From the NCBI GenBank assembly GCA_045614825.1, contig JAZLDO010000085.1:1-19707 (forward strand): DNA of 19,707 bases, written 5' to 3'. Both the position numbers and the translations under genes were made by a program. Origin of the DNA: Aphodosoma sp045614825. Lineage in GTDB: Bacteria; Bacteroidota; Bacteroidia; Bacteroidales; Paludibacteraceae. Below are positions 7,165-13,934 of the stretch, piece by piece. The notes beneath the pieces were generated by a model. That model was not told the origin of the DNA. It was given only the letters and a program-made list of their open reading frames with translations, and made no database searches. How positions within the stretch are numbered: position 1 is the first letter of the stretch; every line of letters begins with the position of its first letter.

Positions 7165-8471
7165 CAGCACACATTATTAATATAGGCGACGAACTGCTCA
7201 TCGGTCAGGTGGTCAACACCAACGCATCGTGGATGGCAGAAGAGCTCAACAAACGTAACATCAAGGTTACCAACATCAGCGTCATCTCCGACGGGGCTGA
7301 TGATATACGCACCCAGCTCGACCGCTCGCTTGCCGAGGCCGACATAGTGCTTATAACTGGTGGCTTAGGCCCTACTAAAGACGACATCACAAAGACCGTA
7401 TTGTGTGAATACTTTGGCGACACCCTCGTGCGCCATCAGCCTACCTACGACAATGTGAAGAAGTTTTTCGACCGTCGTGGACTTCCTTTCACCGAAATCA
7501 ATCAAGCTCAAGCCCTTGTGCCAAGTCGTTGCCAAGTGATACTAAACGAGGTAGGCACTGCACCGTGTATGTGGTTTGCCACACCTAATCATCAAGCAAC
7601 CATCAAGCAACCTATCTCGAAGAAGACTGACATTTCCTCTACCGAAAAAATCGTTGTCAGCATGCCTGGCGTGCCATTCGAAATGAAGTGGCTGATGCAG
7701 AATAGCGTATTGCCATTGTTAGAAGAACGATTAGGAGCAGAGTCCATAGTCCATAAAACAATCTTAACATTCGGCATTGGCGAATCGTTTTTGGCTGACA
7801 AAATAGCTGATTGGGAAGATGCTCTGCCTGCGCACATCAAATTGGCATACCTCCCCGAAGCAGGCAAAGTGCGTTTGCGCCTATCTGCCTATGGAGCTGA
7901 CCATCGTGCTCTTGAGACTGAGGTGACAGAGCAGGTGGCGAAGTTGAATGAAATTATTAGCGACAATATATATGGATACGACGATGAGACTATCTCATCT
8001 GCCATAGGCAAATTATTGAAGACTCAAAGTGCTATGTTGGCTACTGCTGAAAGTTGTACCGGAGGTTTGATTGGCAATACAATCACCACAACACCGGGTT
8101 CATCAGCATATTATCAAGGAGGCATCATAGCCTATTCCAATAACTTAAAAGAGCATCTGCTCGGCGTGCATCACGAAACATTAGAGCAATACGGAGCCGT
8201 TTCTGAAGAAACGGCTATTGAAATGGCACGAGGATGCTTAGTGGCTACGGGAGCCGACTATGCCATTGCTACCACAGGTATTTCAGGACCTACTGGTGCA
8301 ACCGACGAAAAACCATTAGGTTTAGTATACATAGCCATTGCCTCACACGACAACGTAGTTTGCAATCGCTATGTCTTTGCTACCACGCGTGAGCAGCACC
8401 AACATCGCACAGCTAATCAAGCCCTATTTGATTTGTATAAAATATTAAAGTCAATAGTCGATAGTCAATAG
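7161..8471 (+). CDS. cinA: CinA: competence/damage-inducible protein with NMN amidohydrolase domain
   Basis: 436 residues with the two CinA domains. The N-terminal MoaB/MogA-like domain (COG1058, about 1-180) contains IGDELLIGQVVNTN and ITGGLGPTKDD, plus MPGVPFEMKWLM. The C-terminal PncC-type domain (about 275-430) deamidates nicotinamide mononucleotide for pyridine nucleotide recycling and contains AESCTGGLIG, with the catalytic Ser at about 298. An unusual segment of about 23 residues (about 139-161) separates GTAPCMWF from IVVSMPGVP, where most homologues have a few residues. Part of it is coded by an 11-base direct repeat. The last residues (SIVDSQ) are coded by the AGTCAAT heptamer tract, so the natural C-terminus probably ended near YKILK. 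ATGA overlap with relA implies translational coupling. Confidence 0.94.
   Translation: MTAHIINIGDELLIGQVVNTNASWMAEELNKRNIKVTNISVISDGADDIRTQLDRSLAEADIVLITGGLGPTKDDITKTVLCEYFGDTLVRHQPTYDNVKKFFDRRGLPFTEINQAQALVPSRCQVILNEVGTAPCMWFATPNHQATIKQPISKKTDISSTEKIVVSMPGVPFEMKWLMQNSVLPLLEERLGAESIVHKTILTFGIGESFLADKIADWEDALPAHIKLAYLPEAGKVRLRLSAYGADHRALETEVTEQVAKLNEIISDNIYGYDDETISSAIGKLLKTQSAMLATAESCTGGLIGNTITTTPGSSAYYQGGIIAYSNNLKEHLLGVHHETLEQYGAVSEETAIEMARGCLVATGADYAIATTGISGPTGATDEKPLGLVYIAIASHDNVVCNRYVFATTREQHQHRTANQALFDLYKILKSIVDSQ
7591..7612 (+). repeat. 11-base tandem duplication inside cinA
   Basis: ATCAAGCAACC occurs twice in direct succession, within the insert between the two conserved CinA N-domain motifs. 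The period is 11, not 7, so it may be unrelated to the heptamer tracts. Confidence 0.7.
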
Positions 8472-8476
8472 TCAAC
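8449..8476 (+). repeat. Heptamer tract, AGTCAAT family, at the cinA 3' end
   Basis: Four units: AGTCAAT, AGTCGAT, AGTCAAT and AGTCAAC. The cinA stop TAG spans the third and fourth units. The same family forms the nine-unit tract at 18147-18209. Confidence 0.85.
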
Positions 8477-8523
8477 AATTGAATAGCAGTCTCGCTATTC
8501 ACTGCTAAATATCTAAAAACATT

Positions 8524-8880
8524 ATGTTAACAAAAATTTTCTCTCCTTACGTACTTTCAGTGCTCATGCTTGTGTTGAGTAATTGTTTCATGACCTATGC
8601 ATGGTATGGACACTTGAAAAATATGAGTTCTAAAGCATGGTATATTGCAGCGTTGGTTAGCTGGGGTATTGCACTTTGCGAATATATCATCATGGTGCCA
8701 GCCAATCGCATCGGCATCACAGTGTATACATTACCTCAACTCAAAATCATACAAGAGGTTATCTCGCTCAGCGTATTTATCCCATTCGCTATGATATTCA
8801 TGGGACAACCTTTCAAATGGGATTTTGTGTGGGCTGGTCTTTGCTTGCTTGGTGCAGTATATTTCATGTTCCGCGGATAG
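8524..8880 (+). CDS. DMT family small membrane protein (DUF486, PF04342-like)
   Basis: 118 residues with four hydrophobic segments (about 8-27, 40-60, 75-93 and 98-116), as in the DUF486 group of small drug/metabolite-transporter-like proteins. Family-type segments include NCFMTYAWYGHLK, EYIIMVPANRIG and QLKIIQEVISLSVF. The substrate is unknown. It starts 52 bases after cinA. No consensus promoter is visible in that gap, which instead holds the end of the heptamer tract and a weak hairpin, so it probably belongs to the upstream transcript. Confidence 0.88.
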   Translation: MLTKIFSPYVLSVLMLVLSNCFMTYAWYGHLKNMSSKAWYIAALVSWGIALCEYIIMVPANRIGITVYTLPQLKIIQEVISLSVFIPFAMIFMGQPFKWDFVWAGLCLLGAVYFMFRG

Positions 8881-8885
8881 TCATT

Positions 8886-8941
8886 CAATTCACAATTAAT
8901 AATTCCCAATTATTCTCAACTTTCAATACTTAACTCTCAAA
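8886..8941 (+). repeat. Composite heptamer tract filling the DUF486-DUF4271 gap
   Basis: Eight contiguous 7-base units. The first four are of the CAATTNN type (starting with CAATTCA) and the next four of the TCTCAAN type. The tract leaves one base before the ATG at 8943, so almost the whole intergenic region is repeat. Confidence 0.75.
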
Positions 8942-8942
8942 T

Positions 8943-9617
8943 ATGTCCCTACTCCTTACTCCTTGCTCCTTGCTTCCTATACAACGGATTACCTCTTTGG
9001 CTTCATCTTGGTGGTTTGGAGGACTAGTGTTAATTCTATTGATAGTGCTAGCATTATCAGTGTCGACTCATCGTAAACAATACATACTCTATTTGCGAAA
9101 TTTGCTCAATAAGCAGGGACGTGTGATGAACTATGATCAAGAGTCAACTTCCGTATGGGCAGATGTCTTGTTGTGGTTTGTTGTAGTTTCGAGTTATGTA
9201 TTGTTGCTGATGGCTAATAGTTCCAATGCTAGTTTTTTGTTATTATTTGCTATCATTGTTGCCTATTTGGGTTTGAAGTGGGTGTTGATGCGATTTGTAG
9301 GGTATGTGTTTGGATTTAGAGATATAGCTCGAGCATTTTCGACTGACTATTTTGTCATTATTGCTTCGTTAGGATTGCTATTATTACCATTAGTATTAGG
9401 CATGATTTATATGCCACGCGTATCGATTTTAGTATGGCATACAGTATTGTTGATAATAGGTGTTTTAGTGCTTATAACACTATTTATAAAACTATTACAA
9501 ATTTTTTATATAGGAATTAGTTCTTTATTCTATATTTTTTTGTATCTTTGCACCTCGGAAATTTTGCCCCTTTTAGTGGCTGCAAAAGTAGCTTTAATTG
9601 TGGTGAATAGTGTTTAA
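8943..9617 (+). CDS. DUF4271 domain membrane protein
   Basis: 224 residues with about six hydrophobic segments (for example LVLILLIVLALSV and LGLLLLPLVLGMIYM). It resembles the DUF4271 proteins of Bacteroidota, which commonly lie immediately upstream of hemD as here; function unknown. The ATG at 8943 is followed at once by five TCCTTNC-type heptamers, so the first dozen residues (MSLLLTPCSLLP) are repeat-coded. Translation could instead start at a TTG just before ASSWWFGG; I kept the ATG because it is the only ATG upstream of the first membrane segment. The stop is 18 bases before hemD and in the same frame. Confidence 0.75.
   Translation: MSLLLTPCSLLPIQRITSLASSWWFGGLVLILLIVLALSVSTHRKQYILYLRNLLNKQGRVMNYDQESTSVWADVLLWFVVVSSYVLLLMANSSNASFLLLFAIIVAYLGLKWVLMRFVGYVFGFRDIARAFSTDYFVIIASLGLLLLPLVLGMIYMPRVSILVWHTVLLIIGVLVLITLFIKLLQIFYIGISSLFYIFLYLCTSEILPLLVAAKVALIVVNSV
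8946..8980 (+). repeat. Heptamer tract, TCCTTNC family, at the 5' end of the DUF4271 gene
   Basis: Five units: TCCCTAC, TCCTTAC, two TCCTTGC and TTCCTAT. It adjoins the composite tract at 8886-8941, giving about 95 bases of almost uninterrupted period-7 sequence. Confidence 0.8.
9543..9550 (+). promoter_or_regulatory. Possible internal promoter for hemD within the DUF4271 gene
   Basis: TATCTTTG followed by CA is a consensus Bacteroidota -7 element, about 85 bases before the hemD start. The -33 position has no TTG (TAGTTC instead), so the promoter is only moderately supported. Confidence 0.45.
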
Positions 9618-9635
9618 TTTTTAATACTTATTAAG

Positions 9636-10388
9636 TTGAAGGTCAAGAAGATACTCGTTTCGCAACCGAAACCGGAAACAGGCAAATCTCCATACTTGGA
9701 TTTGGAGGAAAAATACAACGTAAAGGTAAATTTTCGTCCATTTATCAAGGTTGATCCTATCTGTTCGAGAGAATTTAGGGCTCAAAAAGTCAATATTGCA
9801 GAGCATTCGGCTATAATTTTCACCTCGATTGTAGGTATAAAACACTTTTTTCGTTTGGCTGAAGAGACTCGCGTAAAAGTAAATGACGATTGGAGATATT
9901 TTTGTATATCACCATCTGTAGCTAATTATTTACAAAAGTACATTAACTATCGTAAACGTAAAGTGTTCTTCCCAGAATCAGGACGTTTGGCCGATATGTT
10001 TGCGCTCGTCGATAAACATGCTGATGAGAAATTTTTGGTAGTTTTACCAGATAATGACAACACAGCAGTTCTTTCGATGCTTGCAGAGCGTAAGTTGGAT
10101 CATAGCATAGGCTTGATGTATCGCACAGTAAGTAATGATTTTACTCCAGAAGAAGAGTTTAACTATGATATGTTGTTGTTCTTCTCTCCAGAGGGAATTT
10201 TGGCGTTGAAAAAGAATTTCCCTGAATTTGATCAAGGAGAGATTGTAATTGGTTGTCTTGGCCCTAAAACAGCACAAGCTGCAAAAGAGGCTAATCTTCG
10301 TGTCGATATCGAAGTGCCATCGCCAAAATACACGTCGTTGACTGTGGCGGTTGATGACTTCATCAAAGAAAATCACAAACGTCGATAA
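9636..10388 (+). CDS. hemD: Uroporphyrinogen-III synthase family protein
   Basis: 250 residues. Uroporphyrinogen-III synthase closes hydroxymethylbilane to uroporphyrinogen III in tetrapyrrole synthesis, in the cytoplasm. The weakly conserved two-domain fold is recognised from the N-terminal KKILVSQPKP, SAIIFTSIVGIKHFF, and the C-terminal FFSPEGILALKKNF followed by IGCLGPKTAQAAKEA. The start is TTG at 9636: the conserved KKILVSQP begins three residues later and there is no ATG between the upstream in-frame stop (9615-9617) and this point. Downstream rnpA and yidD follow in the order usual for Bacteroidales. Some bacterial members of this family have lost synthase function, so the reaction is inferred. 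Confidence 0.83.
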   Translation: MKVKKILVSQPKPETGKSPYLDLEEKYNVKVNFRPFIKVDPICSREFRAQKVNIAEHSAIIFTSIVGIKHFFRLAEETRVKVNDDWRYFCISPSVANYLQKYINYRKRKVFFPESGRLADMFALVDKHADEKFLVVLPDNDNTAVLSMLAERKLDHSIGLMYRTVSNDFTPEEEFNYDMLLFFSPEGILALKKNFPEFDQGEIVIGCLGPKTAQAAKEANLRVDIEVPSPKYTSLTVAVDDFIKENHKRR

Positions 10389-10405
10389 AATTTTATTTCT
10401 AAAAT

Positions 10406-10472
10406 AAAAGACAGAATAACATAATGACATAAACTAATACATATTTTTTGTTCTTATGTTCTTCTGTCTTTT
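10406..10472 (+). terminator. Long stem-loop with T tract between hemD and rnpA
   Basis: Arms 10406-10424 and 10454-10472 pair over 19 positions with one mismatch (stem side AAAAGACAG against CTGTCTTTT), and T residues run on to 10474. The 29-base loop is long for an intrinsic terminator, and the hairpin ends 6 bases before the rnpA ATG. It could end the hemD transcript, or hide the rnpA translation start. Confidence 0.55.
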
Positions 10473-10478
10473 TTCTTT

Positions 10479-10901
10479 ATGGAAAATCTAAAACTGACAT
10501 TTAACAAATCTCAGCACCTTTGTGGCGAGACCACAATATCGCAACTTTTCCGAGAGGGCAAGGCCTTCTTGGTATTCCCTTTGCGTGTGGTTTATCGTGT
10601 AATGCCACGTGAAAATACCGACAAGCGACCAGCAGTGCGAGTATTGACTTCAGTGCCTAAAAAGCAATTTAAGCATGCAGTTGACCGCAATCGATTCAAA
10701 CGCCTAATCCGTGAGTCTTACCGTCTACAGCAACATGAACTCAATGAGGTTTTAGAGACTCAAGGTCTTGTGATGGATGTGGCTTTTACTGCTGTGCATA
10801 ATCAGTTACCTGAATTTGATTTTCTGAAGTCTAGGATGGCAAAAATATTATCTAAGTTAGTAGAAATGCAAGACATTGCCTCTTCTGCGGATGAGAAATG
10901 A
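10479..10901 (+). CDS. rnpA: Ribonuclease P protein component
   Basis: 140 residues, slightly longer than the usual 110-130. It is the basic protein subunit that helps the RNase P RNA mature tRNA 5' ends. The family signature is clear: RVLTSVPKKQFKHAVDRNRF followed by KRLIRESYRL, the RNR box that contacts RNA. The start ATG at 10479 sits directly after a pyrimidine run and the 10406-10472 stem-loop. rpmH, its usual neighbour in many phyla, is absent; in Bacteroidales rnpA instead pairs with hemD and yidD. The stop overlaps the yidD start (ATGA). Confidence 0.93.
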   Translation: MENLKLTFNKSQHLCGETTISQLFREGKAFLVFPLRVVYRVMPRENTDKRPAVRVLTSVPKKQFKHAVDRNRFKRLIRESYRLQQHELNEVLETQGLVMDVAFTAVHNQLPEFDFLKSRMAKILSKLVEMQDIASSADEK

Positions 10902-11119
10902 AACGAATACTTGAATACATATTACTGATGCCGATATATTTCTATCGTGCTTGCATATCGCCTCTGTTTCCGCCAACATGTAGGTTTACACCCACATGTT
11001 CGCAATATGCAATCGAGGCAATCAAAAAGCACGGTCCACTCAAAGGCTTATGGCTTGCCATCAAACGCATCTCTCGTTGTCATCCCTGGGGTGGCAGTGG
11101 TTATGACCCAGTGCCATAA
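10898..11119 (+). CDS. yidD: YidD membrane protein insertion efficiency factor
   Basis: 73 residues, typical length for YidD. It contains the conserved core YRACISPLFPPTCRFTPTCS and then YAIEAIKKHG and CHPWGGSGYDPVP. YidD is a peripheral inner-membrane protein thought to assist YidC-dependent insertion. ATGA overlap with rnpA gives translational coupling, as in most bacteria. It is the last gene of the + strand run, 14 bases before the strong bidirectional terminator. Confidence 0.95.
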   Translation: MKRILEYILLMPIYFYRACISPLFPPTCRFTPTCSQYAIEAIKKHGPLKGLWLAIKRISRCHPWGGSGYDPVP

Positions 11120-11133
11120 TATATTGCGCATCT

Positions 11134-11178
11134 AAAAGAGGCTGTGTCGAAATTTAACATTTTGATATAGCCTCTTTT
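11134..11178. terminator. Bidirectional terminator between yidD and arsC
   Basis: Arms 11134-11153 and 11159-11178 pair over 20 positions (17 Watson-Crick pairs, 3 G-U on the + strand) around a 5-base loop. Outer pairs are AAAAGAGGCT/AGCCTCTTTT, giving a U tract on either strand. It serves yidD (+) and arsC (-), whose stop is at 11180. Confidence 0.85.
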
Positions 11179-11179
11179 G

Positions 11180-11584
11180 TTATTTTGAGATATGGGAGAG
11201 GTATAGTTCGGTGAATTTTTGTTGTATTTGGTTGCGGACTCGGCGAAACTCGTTCGGGTCGTTGGTGGTGGATGGGTCGTCGAAACTAATGTGTAGGCGG
11301 TGAGTGACTTTGCCAGTGAATGTTGGGCAGGTTTCGTTAGCACTACCACATACGGTGATGAGATAGTCCCATGCTTGATCTGAGTAGGTGTTGACATTCT
11401 GTGGAGTGTGACTCGAAATGTCGATGCCTATTTCGGCTAGAGCGTCGATGGCTAGGGGGTTGACTTGAGCGGCAGGGTGAGTGCCAGCTGAGTGGACTTC
11501 TAGATTTTTGTCTAGTGCTTGAAGGATGCCATGTGCCATTTGGCTACGGCAGCTATTGCCTGTGCAGAGAATTAATATTTTCAT
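11180..11584 (-). CDS. arsC: Arsenate reductase ArsC, thioredoxin-coupled (LMW phosphatase fold)
   Basis: 134 residues from the ATG at 11584, which overlaps the permease stop as ATGA; an ATG three codons earlier is less likely. The active-site loop is CTGNSCR (Cys7 to Arg13, CX5R), as in low-molecular-weight phosphatases. The two further cysteines of the thioredoxin-linked class are present at 79 and 86 (VCGSANETC), seven positions apart like Cys82/Cys89 of the S. aureus pI258 enzyme. It should reduce arsenate to arsenite by passing a disulfide from Cys7 to the surface pair. The product needs an exporter; the only candidates in the operon are the upstream ArsP-like and ArsG-like membrane proteins. 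Last gene of the ars operon. Confidence 0.92.
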   Translation of the reverse strand: MKILILCTGNSCRSQMAHGILQALDKNLEVHSAGTHPAAQVNPLAIDALAEIGIDISSHTPQNVNTYSDQAWDYLITVCGSANETCPTFTGKVTHRLHISFDDPSTTNDPNEFRRVRNQIQQKFTELYLSHISK

Positions 11585-12549
11585 AAAATCCAATTAAATA
11601 GGTAACCTGAGATAATGATAAGTAGTGTGACGGTGCCAAATACGATAAAGATTAGGCGCCAGGTCATGACTTTTTTGAGCATGGTGGCTTCGGGGATTGA
11701 GAGGCCGATGATGGCCATCATGAATGCGATGGCTGTGCCTAGAGGGATGCCTTTGGCAACAAATACTTCGATGATGGGTACGATGCTTGCTGGGTTGGCG
11801 TAGATAGGGACGGCAAGTATGACGGCAAGAGGCACACCCCACCAATTGTCGGCGGCGAGAAATCGCTCGAAGAAGCCTTCGGGGATGTAGCCATGCATGG
11901 CGGCACCGATGCCGATACCGATGATGATGTAGAGCAATACGCCACGCACGATGCCCCATGACTCGCGAGCGATGATGGGTAGGCGTTGGAGAAATGGGGT
12001 GTGCTCAGTATCCCATATCGCGCTTTGTTCACTAGATTGTTGTTGTGCATTCTTGACCCATTCGGAGAGGTATGGTTCGAGATGCATTCGACCGAGGATG
12101 TAGCCTGCAATCATTGAGAGGATTGTGCCACTGATGATGTATATTAGTGTGGTTTTTAATCCGAATGTACCGAGGAACATGGCGATGGCGATTTCGCTCA
12201 CGAGAGGCGATGAAATTAGGAATGTTAGGGTTACACCTAATGGGATGCCTCCTTTGACGAAGCCGATGAATAGTGGCACTGACGAGCATGAGCAAAAGGG
12301 TGTGATGCCTCCGAATAGGGCCGCCATGAGGTAGTCGAGCCCATAGAGTTTGTGGGAGGTGAGGAATTGGCGTAGACGCTCGATGGGAAAATAGGCATTT
12401 ATGACGCCCATCAAAAAGCTAATTGCGAAAAGCAGAAGTATGATTTTGATGGTGTCGTAGAAGAAGAAATTGACCGCTATGCCGAGCGGTGTGGCTGCGT
12501 CGAGGCGGAATATGCCATAGACGAGCCAATCGGCAAATTGTTGTATCAT
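11581..12549 (-). CDS. arsP: ArsP-type permease (PF03773/DUF318 family)
   Basis: 322 residues, an inner-membrane protein with about eight hydrophobic segments. The family marker TPFCSCSSVPLFIGF (Cys86, Cys88) is present, as are GGIPLGVTLTFLISSPL and, in the second half, PIYANPASIVPIIEVF with KGIPLGTAIAFMMA. Known ArsP members export trivalent organoarsenicals such as methylarsenite; close relatives of unknown substrate are common next to small CxxC thioredoxins, as here. Both ends overlap the neighbours by ATGA (thioredoxin upstream, arsC downstream), so all three are translationally coupled. As no ArsB or Acr3 is encoded in the operon, it might also handle inorganic arsenite; that is inference. 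The symbol is given for family, not proven substrate. Confidence 0.83.
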   Translation of the reverse strand: MIQQFADWLVYGIFRLDAATPLGIAVNFFFYDTIKIILLLFAISFLMGVINAYFPIERLRQFLTSHKLYGLDYLMAALFGGITPFCSCSSVPLFIGFVKGGIPLGVTLTFLISSPLVSEIAIAMFLGTFGLKTTLIYIISGTILSMIAGYILGRMHLEPYLSEWVKNAQQQSSEQSAIWDTEHTPFLQRLPIIARESWGIVRGVLLYIIIGIGIGAAMHGYIPEGFFERFLAADNWWGVPLAVILAVPIYANPASIVPIIEVFVAKGIPLGTAIAFMMAIIGLSIPEATMLKKVMTWRLIFIVFGTVTLLIIISGYLFNWIL

Positions 12550-12779
12550 AATCCTAGTAATTCTTTGATTTCTTTTTCGGATGGGACGTGTCCTTTGATT
12601 TTCACTTCGCCATTGATGACTATGGCAGGGGTGGAAAGGATGTTGTAGCTCATCATCTCCATAATGTCGTCGACTTTGGTGAGTTGGATGTCAAGATTGT
12701 TGTCGAGGATGACTTTTTCGACTACTTTGTAGGCTGTTTTGCATTTGCTACAGCCAGGACCTAAGATTTTTATTTCCAT
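12546..12779 (-). CDS. Small thioredoxin-fold protein (TM0996/MTH895 type), ArsE-like
   Basis: 77 residues, cytoplasmic (no signal peptide). The redox motif is GPGCSKC (Cys10, Cys13), followed by the cis-Pro region ILSTPAIVINGEVKIKG typical of the TM0996/MTH895 glutaredoxin-like family. Such proteins often accompany DUF318/ArsP permeases. Position beside ArsF- and ArsG-like genes makes it the candidate equivalent of ArsE in the ArsEFG aromatic-arsenical system, but I cannot confirm orthology. Likely job: pass electrons or hold a trivalent arsenical for the adjacent membrane proteins. It starts 4 bases after the ArsG-like stop and overlaps arsP by ATGA. Confidence 0.88.
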   Translation of the reverse strand: MEIKILGPGCSKCKTAYKVVEKVILDNNLDIQLTKVDDIMEMMSYNILSTPAIVINGEVKIKGHVPSEKEIKELLGL

Positions 12780-12783
12780 AGTG

Positions 12784-13491
12784 TTAAAAATAAATAGTTA
12801 TACAATAGTAGATGCCAATGAGGATGAATAGTGTGGCAACGACGAGGTTGAGATATTTTTGTATGGTTTGCATTTGGCCATAGACTTTGCCGATACGTTC
12901 GGCGCTGAAGGCTAATACCCACGCAACGATTATGACAGGTAGAGCCGTGGCTATCGCAAAAATAGATGGTAATGTGTAGCCTATTGTAGAGGTGGCAGAC
13001 ATTGGGATGAGCATGCCAAAGTAGAAAATACCACTTGTTGGGCAAAATGCAAGTGCAAAAAGTACGCCAAGGAGAAAAATGCCGAGATTGCCATGCTTGA
13101 TGAGGCCTTCTCCATTAGGGTTTAGACCGAAAGAGGGGAGATTCAGTTTGTTGGCAAAAAGCATAAATAGACCTATTACTAGCAGAACCGGACCAAGAAT
13201 CATCTCTCCATATTTGCTGATGAACTTTTGTATTCCGAAAAGACTTGTGCCATTTTTTAGCAAAATAATAAGAACGATGCCAAGTGCTGTGTAGGCTATT
13301 ATGCGACCTAAGGTATATAGTAGGCCGTTGTAGAAAATTTGTTTGTGGTTGTTGATTTTGCGGCCTATGTATCCTATCGCAGCGATGTTGGTAGCTAGTG
13401 GACATGGGGATAGTGCCGTGATGAGTCCCAAAAGGAACGCTGTTAAGATAGGTGTTGTGGAGCTATCTAATAAATATTGTAAACATTGCAT
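12784..13491 (-). CDS. ArsG-like/CcdA-type membrane protein
   Basis: 235 residues with about six hydrophobic segments. The N-terminal membrane segment has LSPCPLATNIAAIGYIGRKI (Cys30), and the second half repeats the pattern with FALAFCPTSGIFYFGM (Cys150). Paired cysteines in pseudo-repeated membrane segments are the hallmark of CcdA/DsbD proteins that carry electrons across the inner membrane. It also resembles proteins annotated as the ArsG aromatic aminobenzylarsenical efflux permease. The gene lies between a periplasmic CxxC protein (ArsF-like) and a cytoplasmic CxxC thioredoxin, a context that suits thiol transfer as well as efflux. Gaps to its neighbours are 7 and 4 bases. Family confident; transport versus thiol relay unresolved. 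Confidence 0.82.
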   Translation of the reverse strand: MQCLQYLLDSSTTPILTAFLLGLITALSPCPLATNIAAIGYIGRKINNHKQIFYNGLLYTLGRIIAYTALGIVLIILLKNGTSLFGIQKFISKYGEMILGPVLLVIGLFMLFANKLNLPSFGLNPNGEGLIKHGNLGIFLLGVLFALAFCPTSGIFYFGMLIPMSATSTIGYTLPSIFAIATALPVIIVAWVLAFSAERIGKVYGQMQTIQKYLNLVVATLFILIGIYYCITIYF

Positions 13492-13498
13492 AGCTGAG

Positions 13499-13930
13499 TT
13501 ATTTGAGAAATTTAAGAATAGTTTCAGATATTAGCGATTGGATTTTATCTTTTTCTTTTACAGCATAGCGAAATCCTTTGTCGGTTAGGTCTTCGATTTT
13601 TTCTTTATTTCCTTCTTTGCGCACAATTAGGAGAGAAGACCAAGCAATTTCGTATTTGTCTGCGATTTTCTCGCCTTCCTTTGTGGAAATGTTTATTTCG
13701 CGTAGAACGACTTGTTTGGTTTGTTGTTCTTTAGCAAATTGAGTGTTAAGGGTTTCTGTTACTGCATTTTGTAAAGCAATGCAAGTGCGGCAGCGTTGGG
13801 CTCCATGAAAGTAGAGGACTTCGACTGTTGGAGTGATTTGTGCATTGGCATTTTTTTGAGGATGTGCAAATGCGAAGGTAATAGAAGATACCACTAAGGT
13901 AATTAAGATAAAAATTTTGAACTTTTTCAT
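13499..13930 (-). CDS. ArsF-like periplasmic thioredoxin-fold protein
   Basis: 143 residues. A signal peptide ends near FAFA (residue 22), so the protein should be periplasmic. The core starts VEVLYFHGAQRCRTC (Cys47, Cys50), a CxxC in thioredoxin-fold position, and goes on to VVLREINISTKEGEKIADKY and a cis-Pro-less SSLLIV segment. It resembles proteins named as the nitrophenyl-compound nitroreductase subunit ArsF of ArsEFG systems that act on aromatic arsenicals such as nitarsone. In this operon it may be reduced by the adjacent ArsG-like protein. It is 4 bases after the beta-barrel stop and 7 bases before the ArsG-like gene. Substrate here is unknown. Confidence 0.78.
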   Translation of the reverse strand: MKKFKIFILITLVVSSITFAFAHPQKNANAQITPTVEVLYFHGAQRCRTCIALQNAVTETLNTQFAKEQQTKQVVLREINISTKEGEKIADKYEIAWSSLLIVRKEGNKEKIEDLTDKGFRYAVKEKDKIQSLISETILKFLK

Positions 13931-13934
13931 AGAT

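Noticed and set aside
8480..8506. Two overlapping alternative hairpins (TGAATAGC/GCTATTCA and AGCAGT/ACTGCT) between cinA and the DUF486 gene, as a riboswitch or terminator.
   Set aside because: Stems are short, there is no U tract, and no known ligand-binding fold is apparent; too weak to call.
8676..8933. An overlapping + strand reading frame in the DUF486 gene.
   Set aside because: It is in a different frame of a clear membrane protein gene and runs into the heptamer tract; no motif.
11594..12334. Several open frames overlapping the ArsP-type permease on both strands.
   Set aside because: The permease frame has the family motif TPFCSCSSVP and coupled ends; the others are low-complexity His/Arg-rich or Met-rich translations.
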